This document shows positions 1 through 5,322 of a stretch of DNA of 5,322 bases, piece after piece. The notes beneath the pieces were generated by a model. The model saw nothing but the letters and a program-made list of their open reading frames with translations. It made no database searches and was not told the DNA's origin. Numbering within the stretch: the first letter of the stretch is position 1; each line of letters begins with the position of its first letter. The position numbers were made by a program, and so were the translations under genes. The stretch is from Spongiibacteraceae bacterium. Its GTDB lineage: Bacteria; Pseudomonadota; Gammaproteobacteria; Pseudomonadales; PIVM01. Location of the stretch: contig JAUXDF010000247.1 in NCBI GenBank assembly GCA_030618505.1, positions 1 through 5,322 of the forward strand, given 5' to 3'.

Positions 1-704
1 TCATCAAAGGGGTTGGTTTCAGTTACGTTTAAGCCAGCGGCACGCATTGTTGATAAGACTTCATTCGCAGCAGATGACATATTAATAGCGCGGTATGCGC
101 CTGCCAATCGGCCTGCAGCGACAACTGATGCGCTATCAAGCAATTCTCTCAAAAGTACGGTGCGATTTGCAGAAGGCAACGCGAGCGCTATTTCTTGTGG
201 TTGGCGACGGTAGTAGGCCGGCCCAACTTTTAGTAATGCACTTTCTAAAGAGTGTATTCGTACGCCCTCATGTAATGGCGGGGCTTGGGGTGTTTGAGTA
301 GCAGTAAATAGGGACAGACTTAAGCTGCGAGGAAGTTGAATCACTCTGTTTACTTTTCTGGTGTTGCCTATGAGGAGTTGAGCGGGAAGCACGTTACAGC
401 CGGTATGTAAATCAAGCGATTGTTCAGCAGAGACAATGTAGTCATCACCAAGATGTTCTTTAAGGTATTGGTCGATAAATGCCCAGTAGGATTCATGCCA
501 CAGTACTGATGTGCCGGAGTCTGGATTACTCATATCGGCATCCAGCAGATACCATCCTCGTATGATGGGCTTCAGATAGCCCTCTTTCTTAAGCAAGGTA
601 ACCTGTTTTTCTTTCATTGAGCGGCTTTGGACAATATTTTGAATAGCAGCTTTTGAGGCAGTATCCAATGCATCCGCCAGTATTTCATTAGCCTGCTTTG
701 CCAT
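1..704 (-). CDS. AbiEi-like N-terminal part of a probable Fic-family protein (3' end beyond window)
   Basis: The open frame reads leftward from the ATG at 704 through 234 codons without a stop and leaves the window. The start is supported by an AGAGGA ribosome site 7 bases upstream. The protein opens MAKQANEILADALD; residues ~1-60 look like a winged-helix AbiEi-type antitoxin N-terminus (a region including QVTLLKKEGYLKPIIRGWY), followed by an AbiEi-like middle domain to ~residue 185. The last visible stretch, around GRLAGAYRAI and TNPFD, resembles from memory the linker that precedes a Fic (AMP-transferase) domain in ~500-residue proteins of this kind. The Fic motif HPFxxGNGR would be off the left edge and is not seen. 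AbiEi domains bind DNA and repress their own genes, which fits the repeats and palindrome just upstream. It could instead be a stand-alone type IV antitoxin, with a toxin gene following. The AbiEi-like identity is fairly sure; the Fic part is a recollection of family resemblance. Confidence 0.65.
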   Translation of the reverse strand, partial: MAKQANEILADALDTASKAAIQNIVQSRSMKEKQVTLLKKEGYLKPIIRGWYLLDADMSNPDSGTSVLWHESYWAFIDQYLKEHLGDDYIVSAEQSLDLHTGCNVLPAQLLIGNTRKVNRVIQLPRSLSLSLFTATQTPQAPPLHEGVRIHSLESALLKVGPAYYRRQPQEIALALPSANRTVLLRELLDSASVVAAGRLAGAYRAINMSSAANEVLSTMRAAGLNVTETNPFD

Positions 705-733
705 GATTGGTTCCTCTACCGGTAAGTAAGCTG

Positions 734-751
734 CATGATCATATGATCATG
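734..751. promoter_or_regulatory. Perfect 18-bp palindrome upstream of the AbiEi/Fic gene
   Basis: catgatcatatgatcatg reads identically on both strands with no spacer. It ends 29 bases before the ATG at 704, in the leader or promoter of the minus-strand gene, and its right edge (748-751) overlaps the first 23-bp repeat. It is a plausible dimeric repressor operator. As RNA it would form only a weak A/U-rich hairpin and it has no following T-run, so a terminator is unlikely. Confidence 0.5.
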
Positions 752-816
752 GGTTAGCAGATTATTAATTCATAGTTTAGCAGATTACAAGCTCATAGTT
801 TAGCAGATTTTCAGCC
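748..816. repeat. Three tandem 23-bp direct repeats (putative operator array)
   Basis: Units begin at 748, 771 and 794, exactly 23 bp apart, with the shared core ttagcagatt. Units 2 and 3 match at 19 of 23 positions, including the first 16 in a row; units 1 and 2 match at 17 of 23. A degenerate fourth copy (ttagcgtat, from 822) follows at a 22-bp step inside the broken integrase frame. The array fills the gap between the integrase remnant and the AbiEi/Fic gene. A 23-bp period is about two helical turns, so proteins bound at each unit would lie on nearly the same face of the DNA, as expected for an antitoxin-style operator. Confidence 0.75.
761..790 (-). promoter_or_regulatory. Candidate sigma-70 promoter for the AbiEi/Fic gene
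   Basis: On the minus strand, TTGTAA (790-785, 4 of 6 to the -35 consensus) is followed after 18 bp by AATAAT (766-761, 5 of 6 to the -10 consensus). The elements sit inside repeats 1 and 2, so a protein bound to the repeats would block the promoter. The -35 match and the spacing are mediocre and the region is A/T-rich, so chance matches are likely. Confidence 0.3.
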
Positions 817-1509
817 ATTTATTAGCGTATCTTGAATGCTGAATATGTGACAGTGCATATAGTAGTCACGAAAATCAGGCCTAACGGTATCGAGAAAGAG
901 TTTTACCTCCTCAAGGGTAAATGGTTGTATGTTGGTCCGTGGCACCTTTAATGGTTTGATGTCTCGCCACGGCGAGGTAAACTCAAACCGGTCAGCCGCT
1001 TCACGTAAAATCTGGCGTAGTGGCATCAAAATATGATTGATTCGGTCTGTCGAGAGATTTGCATTTTTTCGGCTTTTTACTTTGGCGAGTGACGAGCGAA
1101 ATTGCAGTATCTCCGGTTTCGTGATGTGGCTGACCTCCCTGTCGCCAAATTCCGGAATTAGATACAGCGTTATGATGCGACTGACGGTATCGTAGTGCGA
1201 TGCGCGCCATTCGATCTGTTTTTCCTCCAGCCACTGCTGCGCAAATTCTGCAAAAAATGGTGTACCTGCTCTGAGTTGTTTTAGTTGCCTCTCCTGTCTC
1301 CCAAACTCGTTTGCACGTGTGCTGTTGGGGAAATACTTGATGTATTCGAATGTGCCTAAAGTGATTTCAGCCTCAATTCGTTTAAGGATGGTTTCAAGTC
1401 GGCGGCGATTTGGCGCGGTATTATCCAGTCCGGTTTTTTCTCGGCATCGTTTTCCTTTATAGCGAAAATCGAAGAAGAGTTTTCCTGCTCGGTTTCTGAT
1501 GGAAGCCAT
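811..1509 (-). pseudogene. Truncated tyrosine integrase (catalytic domain missing)
   Basis: The start at 1509 (MASIRNRAGKL) is chosen over the longer frame from 1566 because an AGGAGG site lies 9 bases before it, and because the longer version would overlap the upstream gene. The product is 232 residues. Residues ~1-65 match the Arm-DNA-binding domain (DUF3596) of phage-type integrases, and ~85-180 the SAM-like core-binding domain. Residues ~190-217 (QPFTLEEVKLFLDTVRPDF, then RDYY) are the opening of the catalytic domain. Family members then continue with a stretch containing the first catalytic arginine. Here the frame switches at ~858 to 15 unrelated residues (MHCHIFSIQDTLING) and stops. 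The remaining R, K, HxxR and Y catalytic residues are absent, and no later fragment is found before 704. Relatives are ~380-420 residues, so about half is lost. It cannot recombine by itself, though it could still bind DNA. Confidence 0.85.
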
Positions 1510-1518
1510 TGTGTTATC

Positions 1519-1524
1519 CCTCCT
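1519..1524 (-). promoter_or_regulatory. Ribosome binding site of the integrase remnant, overlapping the upstream stop codon
   Basis: AGGAGG on the minus strand lies 9 bases before the ATG at 1509 and shares bases with the TAG stop (1525-1523) of the excisionase-like gene. This fixes the integrase start and indicates translational coupling of the two genes. Confidence 0.75.
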
Positions 1525-1744
1525 ACTGAATGCTGGCGATGAGTGAATCAATACCGTTCCCGGCAATCATGTCCTTCTCCACCTGCTCCCAGATAAAAAG
1601 TATTTTTCGCCCACCAAAGGGTTTGAAATAGTGAATGCCCTCAAGCAGTACGCTATCTTTTAGGCGTTCTCGAATAGTTCGTGGGTCGTATTTGATACGG
1701 GCGGCTAGTTCATCTGTTGTTAAATATGTGTTTGAGATTGTCAT
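1523..1744 (-). CDS. Small excisionase-like helix-turn-helix DNA-binding protein
   Basis: This is a 73-residue protein beginning MTISNTYLTTDELAARI. Residues ~7-30 (YLTTDELAARIKYDPRTIRE) have the look of a MerR/Xis-type winged-helix DNA-binding motif; the rest (EGIHYFKPFGGRKILFIWE) would form the wing and tail. Small proteins of this type commonly sit immediately upstream of DUF3596-type tyrosine integrases and are taken to act as recombination directionality factors or regulators. The ATG at 1744 is preceded by AGAGGA about 8 bases upstream. The gene ends 13 bases before the integrase start and the two form one transcription unit. The frame is intact, unlike its integrase partner, so it may persist as an orphan regulator. 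The DNA-binding assignment is good; an excisionase role is inferred from position only. Confidence 0.75.
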   Translation of the reverse strand: MTISNTYLTTDELAARIKYDPRTIRERLKDSVLLEGIHYFKPFGGRKILFIWEQVEKDMIAGNGIDSLIASIQ

Positions 1745-1773
1745 TTCTAATTCCTCTTTGTGGTTGAGATTCC

Positions 1774-1800
1774 ATAATATGAGGGTTTATAAATATGCAA
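1774..1800 (-). promoter_or_regulatory. Candidate promoter of the excisionase-like/integrase unit
   Basis: On the minus strand, TTGCAT (1800-1795) and TATTAT (1779-1774) are separated by 15 bp, or 16 bp if CTTGCA is taken as the -35. The -10 matches 5 of 6. It lies 30 bases before the ATG at 1744. The spacing is short, so the call is tentative. Confidence 0.3.
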
Positions 1801-1917
1801 GTTTGGAGAGTTGAGCAGGGGGAAATAGTTTCGTGATGCGATTTATAGTGAGATTTTATGCTGTTGCGTGTGAGCTAAAGTGGACTTAACTTAATTGAAA
1901 CCGAGGTGCTTACTCAA

Positions 1918-1943
1918 GAGAGCCATTATTGAATAACCCTCTC
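1918..1943. repeat. Imperfect inverted repeat upstream of the sigma-54 activator
   Basis: The arms gagag (1918-1922) and ctctc (1939-1943) enclose a second, perfectly complementary pair, ttatt (1926-1930) and aataa (1932-1936), around a single central base, with mismatched cc pairs between. The axis falls about 75 bases before the activator's ATG. It could be an operator, possibly for the activator itself. It is poor as a terminator because the outer stem is interrupted and no T-run follows. Confidence 0.4.
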
Positions 1944-2006
1944 GGCTGTGCGAATATATGCATCACATAAAATAAATTACATGCAGAAGAAAAAAAGTTA
2001 TTAAAA

Positions 2007-3500
2007 ATGGCCGATATTCTTGTTTCATGGGTTGGTAATGCGGACATAAAGGGCTGCACAGAAGACGCGCTGACGGGTCCTCTGGTTAGCGTTTTACGGT
2101 TTCAATCATTTAAGTTTGTGTATCTGCTGCATAATCAGTCGCCTGATCTCGTACATGCCTGTGTGTCAAGGCTCAAAGAGGGCGTCGATGCTGAATTTGT
2201 CGTCACTCACGCAGAGCTTGAGTCGCCTATCCATTTTGCTGATATATACAAGTCCCTTGATTCGGTGTTGTCGCAAGCTGTCCAGCAGCATCCCAGCTCC
2301 CAGCTACACATACAGTTAACCTCCGGTACCCCTGCTATGACCTCGGTTTCCATCCTCACCGGTAAAACCAAATATAAGGTCAAGTTCCTCCAGTCATCAT
2401 TGGAGCAAGGTGTCCAACTGGTAGACCTGCCTTTTGATATTGCTGCTGATTTTTTACCCTCGGTAGCTGATGCCCTCGATGACCGCTTAACTCGCCTTAT
2501 TTCCGCCGAAGCACCATCAACGGCCGAATTCGACAACATCATCACCCAAGATCCTCAAATGCTACGCCTTAAAGAGCGAGCAGCCATCCTGGCTCAAAGA
2601 GAAGTCCCCGTATTAATACACGGCGAGACAGGCACCGGCAAAGAGTTATTTGCCCGTGCCATTCATAACAGTAGTGGTCGTGCTAAAAAAACCTTTCTTT
2701 CGCTCAACTGTGGTGCCATCCCATCAGAGCTAATAGATAGCACCTTGTTTGGTCACATAAAAGGAGCCTTCACGGGGGCTGCTTCATCAAAACAAGGCGT
2801 TTTTGCTAAGGCTGATGGAGGCACATTGTTTCTTGATGAGTTTGGGGAACTACCGCTTGATGCACAAGTACGTTTGCTACGCGTTTTGCAGGATGGCAGT
2901 TACCTCCCTGTAGGCTCAAGCCAGGAAGAAGTAGCCGATGTTAGAATCATTGTTGCTACCAATAAAAACCTGGGCGAAGAAATTGCAGAAGGGCGCTTTC
3001 GAGAGGATCTCTTTTACAGAGTGGCGATCGGTGTTATTAACCTTCCGCCATTACGACAAAGGCAGGGCGATAAATGGTTGTTGGCTGAATACTTGATGGA
3101 GCAAATCAATCGGCAAGCGGCTACCCAGCCAGGATACAGGGATAAGAAAATTTCTGCTGGCGCAAATAAAATTATTCTAAACCACTTATGGCCTGGCAAT
3201 GTGCGAGAGCTACATGCCACCTTATTGAGGGCATCACTTTGGGGCTCCGGCAATAAAATATTAGAGAGTGATATCAACGAGGCCATGCTGGATACCCCTC
3301 GGCACAGCCAGCAGGTATTGGAACGCGATATCTCTCAAGGTGTCGATATAAATGATATATTACGAGAAGTTAGCATCCATTACATTGAGCGAGCAATAGC
3401 AGAATCTGCTGGTAGTAAGACCAAGGCGGCGGAGTTATTAAACCTAAAGAACTACCAAACCTTGAACAATTGGATGGAAAAATACGGCATAAAACAATAA
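2007..3500 (+). CDS. Sigma-54-dependent activator with CARF-like sensor domain (RtcR-like architecture)
   Basis: This is a complete 497-residue enhancer-binding protein. Residues ~1-150 replace the usual phosphorylation domain with a Rossmann-like fold of the CARF type: an opening strand (ILVSWVG), alternating strands and helices, and the signature LTSGTPAM at 104-111, like the ligand-loop motif of CARF proteins. Residues ~172-410 are the AAA+ domain, with Walker A GETGTGK (206-212), the sigma-54 contact loop GAFTGA (253-258), Walker B TLFLDE (273-278), the arginine-finger segment FREDLFYRV (331-339) and WPGNVREL (395-402). Residues ~455-497 form a Fis-like helix-turn-helix (SKTKAAELLNLKNYQTLNNW). 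All key motifs are intact, so it should remodel sigma-54 RNA polymerase. RtcR is the known activator with a CARF domain in this position. The hsdR promoter 12 bp past its stop codon is the obvious target. The AAA+ role is certain; the CARF assignment is probable; the ligand is unknown. No strong ribosome site precedes the start, which may keep expression low. Confidence 0.9.
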   Translation: MADILVSWVGNADIKGCTEDALTGPLVSVLRFQSFKFVYLLHNQSPDLVHACVSRLKEGVDAEFVVTHAELESPIHFADIYKSLDSVLSQAVQQHPSSQLHIQLTSGTPAMTSVSILTGKTKYKVKFLQSSLEQGVQLVDLPFDIAADFLPSVADALDDRLTRLISAEAPSTAEFDNIITQDPQMLRLKERAAILAQREVPVLIHGETGTGKELFARAIHNSSGRAKKTFLSLNCGAIPSELIDSTLFGHIKGAFTGAASSKQGVFAKADGGTLFLDEFGELPLDAQVRLLRVLQDGSYLPVGSSQEEVADVRIIVATNKNLGEEIAEGRFREDLFYRVAIGVINLPPLRQRQGDKWLLAEYLMEQINRQAATQPGYRDKKISAGANKIILNHLWPGNVRELHATLLRASLWGSGNKILESDINEAMLDTPRHSQQVLERDISQGVDINDILREVSIHYIERAIAESAGSKTKAAELLNLKNYQTLNNWMEKYGIKQ

Positions 3501-3511
3501 TCGAACACAAA

Positions 3512-3529
3512 TTGGCACAGCCCCTGCAG
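3512..3529 (+). promoter_or_regulatory. Sigma-54 (-24/-12) promoter of hsdR
   Basis: ttggcacagcccctgcag matches the sigma-54 consensus TGGCAC-N5-TTGC. The GG at 3514-3515 and the GC at 3526-3527 are separated by exactly 10 bases, the required spacing. The only deviations are A for G after TGGCAC and C for T at the start of TTGC. Placing the C of GC at -12 predicts transcription from about 3539, 19 bases before the hsdR ATG at 3558. Its position directly between a sigma-54 activator and the next gene makes a chance match unlikely. Confidence 0.8.
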
Positions 3530-3536
3530 TAAGGGG
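3521..3536 (+). repeat. Short inverted repeat over the -12 element of the hsdR promoter
   Basis: cccct (3521-3525) and agggg (3532-3536) are complementary around a 6-base loop. The left arm includes part of the -12 element. No T-run follows, so it is unlikely to be an efficient intrinsic terminator. It may be an operator, or a weak hairpin in transcripts reading through from the activator gene. It may also be chance. Confidence 0.3.
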
Positions 3537-3557
3537 TATATGGACAGAATAGTATTT

Positions 3558-5322
3558 ATGCAATCAAAAAACTTTGAGTTCCTTCGTTTACACAACGAAG
3601 CATTGGCCAACCTGGGTGGTTTAGCCGAGGCTGTCTTATTTGTAGATCCCGGTAGTGCACTGACCCGACTGCGAAGCTTTGCCGAAGAATTAACCAAATC
3701 TATTTATAAAGAAGAGCGCCTTCCTCGCCTGCCACGCGCTAGTTTTCATGATCTGATCAAAGATCGCGTATTTGAATCCAGCGTAAACCGCTCGCTCACC
3801 CATCAAATCAACTTTCTGCGTATCAATGGTAATGATGCTGCCCACGGTGCAGGGGGTGAATTGCGTAACGCTCAAATGGCGATGGGTACAGCACATCAAC
3901 TTGGCATATACCTGGCCATCAAATACTACTGCATCAAAAAGGCAGATATTACCGCCTTCAAAGATATCGAAGATCCAAGAGCCGAACTCAAGCAGCTCAA
4001 AAAATCAGTTGGCGATTACAAATCTGCCCTCAACCAAAAAGCAGAAGAAGTCGATAAGCTCATCGAAGAGCTGGATGTAACCCGCGCCAAAGCACAAGAG
4101 AAGCTTGCAACGCCTAGCACTGAAGAGCAGCAGCGCAAACAGCAAGAGAGCCAAGGCGTTGCAGACTCATTGCAGTGGGATGAAGCCAAGACCCGCGCTT
4201 TACTGATAGATGCCATGCTCAGTCAGGCAGGCTGGGATGTAAAAGACCCCAAGCAGGTTGGTATCGAGTTTGAAGTTGACTATCAAGACACCGCTTCCGG
4301 TAAAGGTCGCGCTGACTATGTTCTATGGAGTGATAATGGTCAGCCCCTAGCTGTTGTTGAAGCAAAAAAATCAGGACAAACCAGCCTGCAGGCGGGAAGA
4401 GAACAAGCTCGCCTCTACGCAGAGTCGCTGGTTAAAATGGGTTACGACCGCCCAGTCATTTTCTATACCAACGGATACGAGACTTTCATTTGGGACGATG
4501 CACAGTACAACACCTATCGCCCCATTTATGGTTATTACAGCAAGGACAGCCTGGAATACCTGATTTACCAGCGCCATTATCGAGAACCAAAGCTAGAGCA
4601 ATTTAATCCAGATACCAAAATCGCCGGTCGCCCCTACCAAATTGAAGCGATTAAAACGGTGGCAAGTCACTATCAAAATCAACGCCGTAAAGCGCTAATT
4701 ATGCAAGCGACAGGCACCGGTAAAACCCGTGTTGCTATTGCACTCAGCGAGTTACTTCTGCGAACAGGTTGGGGTAAGCGGGTATTATTCCTGTGCGATC
4801 GTAAAGAGTTACGTACACAGGCGGATGAGGCATTTAAAGAACACCTGTCCAGTGAGCCTCGTTGTGTGATTGGTGAAACCAACGATATTGATCAGTCAGC
4901 GCGTATCTATATTTCAACATACCCTGGCATGATGAATCGCTTTACACAGCTCGATGTGGGTTTCTTTGATCTGATTATTGCTGATGAATCTCACCGTAGT
5001 ATCTACAACAAATACCGCGATTTGTTTGATTACTTTGATTCCCTGCAATTAGGTCTTACGGCTACACCAGTAAAATTTGTTAGCCGCAATACCTATGAAA
5101 TGTTTGATTGCGATAAAACTGACCCCACCTTCGAGTTCGGTCTGGATGCAGCTATCAACAACGAACCACCATACCTATGTTCATTTCGGGTAAAAGATCA
5201 CTCCACCGAGTTCCTGCGCCAAGGCATTCATTACAACGACCTCAGTGATGAACAAAAGCAAAAGCTGGAGGAAGACCTGGGTTTAGAAGAAGCCCAAAGA
5301 ACCACCATAAAGGGCAAAGACA
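3558..5322 (+). CDS. hsdR: Type I restriction enzyme R subunit with N-terminal DUF4145/HEPN-like domain (3' end beyond window)
   Basis: The frame is open for 588 codons to the window edge. HsdR cuts and translocates unmodified DNA in complex with HsdM and HsdS. Residues ~1-125 (MQSKNFEFLRLHNEALANLG onward) are a DUF4145 domain. Residues ~140-205 are charged and heptad-like, probably a coiled coil. The HSDR_N nuclease follows, with the PD-(D/E)xK residues visible as D253 (RADYVLW) and E268-A-K270 (VVEAKKSG). The first helicase lobe has Walker A QATGTGKT (383-390), DESH (476-479) and motif III LTATP (500-504). The second lobe and C-terminus lie outside. The ATG at 3558 is preferred over the in-frame ATG at 3540 because the predicted sigma-54 transcript starts at about 3539, and because MQSKNFEFL is the usual family beginning as I recall it. 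Its ribosome site (ggacag) is weak. No internal stop or frameshift is seen. It probably heads an operon with hsdM and hsdS. Confidence 0.93.
   Translation, partial: MQSKNFEFLRLHNEALANLGGLAEAVLFVDPGSALTRLRSFAEELTKSIYKEERLPRLPRASFHDLIKDRVFESSVNRSLTHQINFLRINGNDAAHGAGGELRNAQMAMGTAHQLGIYLAIKYYCIKKADITAFKDIEDPRAELKQLKKSVGDYKSALNQKAEEVDKLIEELDVTRAKAQEKLATPSTEEQQRKQQESQGVADSLQWDEAKTRALLIDAMLSQAGWDVKDPKQVGIEFEVDYQDTASGKGRADYVLWSDNGQPLAVVEAKKSGQTSLQAGREQARLYAESLVKMGYDRPVIFYTNGYETFIWDDAQYNTYRPIYGYYSKDSLEYLIYQRHYREPKLEQFNPDTKIAGRPYQIEAIKTVASHYQNQRRKALIMQATGTGKTRVAIALSELLLRTGWGKRVLFLCDRKELRTQADEAFKEHLSSEPRCVIGETNDIDQSARIYISTYPGMMNRFTQLDVGFFDLIIADESHRSIYNKYRDLFDYFDSLQLGLTATPVKFVSRNTYEMFDCDKTDPTFEFGLDAAINNEPPYLCSFRVKDHSTEFLRQGIHYNDLSDEQKQKLEEDLGLEEAQRTTIKGKD

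Larger units (their letters stand above)
1745..2006. other. Divergent intergenic region between the xis/int remnant and the sigma-54 activator
   Basis: This 262-bp A/T-rich gap must hold promoters for both directions. No open frame in it has a convincing start, and there is no tRNA-like structure. It contains a candidate promoter for the minus-strand genes, an imperfect inverted repeat (1918-1943), and a distant inverted pair gtgatgc (1833-1839) / gcatcac (1960-1966). The activator's ATG at 2007 lacks a clear Shine-Dalgarno sequence: only a purine-rich run aagaaaaaaag precedes it. A taaaat at 1968-1973 could be a -10 box but has no good -35. I find no -24/-12 motif here, so autoactivation through sigma-54 is not indicated. 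Confidence 0.6.

Noticed and set aside
13..301. Plus-strand open frames of 66-68 codons at the left edge
   Set aside because: They are antisense to the well-supported AbiEi/Fic-like frame on the minus strand and have no ribosome site or recognisable protein features.
748..816. Repeat array as a small CRISPR
   Set aside because: The units are directly adjacent with no spacers and the copies diverge; no cas genes are nearby.
1001..1234. Overlapping 77-codon minus-strand frame inside the integrase
   Set aside because: It is an out-of-frame shadow; the integrase frame in the same place shows family motifs.
1510..1566. Longer integrase start at 1566
   Set aside because: It would overlap the upstream gene, while a strong AGGAGG site and the family-like beginning MASIRNRAGKL support 1509.
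3299..3316. A second ggcacagcc (3301-3309), identical to part of the hsdR promoter
   Set aside because: The GC needed 10 bases after the GG is absent (the bases there are ag), and it lies inside the activator coding sequence.
3521..3540. Rho-independent terminator between the activator and hsdR
   Set aside because: The stem is only 5 bp, no T-run follows, and it overlaps the sigma-54 promoter.
3452..3899. Minus-strand frames opposite the start of hsdR
   Set aside because: They are antisense to a strongly supported gene, have no ribosome sites and show low-complexity translations.

Overview
This 5.3-kb window looks like part of a defence or mobile-element island in a gammaproteobacterium. 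That placement is an inference from protein style (a sigma-54 activator, an AbiEi/Fic-type protein, an HsdR beginning MQSKNFEFL) and moderate GC content; the sequence does not identify a genus. Two gene blocks diverge from an intergenic region at 1745-2006.

The left block is on the minus strand. A small excisionase-like DNA-binding gene (1744 to 1523) is followed, with translational coupling, by a tyrosine-integrase gene (1509 to 811). The integrase breaks off after residue ~217, just inside its catalytic domain, so it is almost certainly dead. About 100 bp further on is a gene that runs off the left edge (704 to 1). It encodes the AbiEi-like N-terminal part of what is probably a Fic-domain protein. 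The gap between them carries three tandem 23-bp repeats and a perfect 18-bp palindrome, which look like operators for this gene.

The right block is on the plus strand. A complete sigma-54-dependent activator (2007-3500) has a CARF-like N-terminal sensor domain, an AAA+ domain with an intact GAFTGA loop, and a C-terminal Fis-like helix-turn-helix. A good -24/-12 promoter (tggcac-N7-gc) lies 12 bp after its stop codon. Behind it starts the restriction/translocation subunit of a type I restriction system, hsdR (3558 to beyond 5322). It has an N-terminal DUF4145/HEPN-like domain, a coiled coil, a PD-(D/E)xK nuclease and the first RecA-like helicase lobe. The second lobe, and any hsdM or hsdS, would lie past the window.

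The main idea is that this type I restriction enzyme appears to be switched on by an RtcR-like activator. The sensor domain resembles those that bind cyclic oligonucleotides or RNA-end nucleotides. The activator sits directly upstream of a matching sigma-54 promoter. That would make restriction a signal-induced response rather than a constitutive one. The architecture and promoter are visible in the sequence; the ligand, the induction and the link to infection or nucleic-acid damage are inferences.
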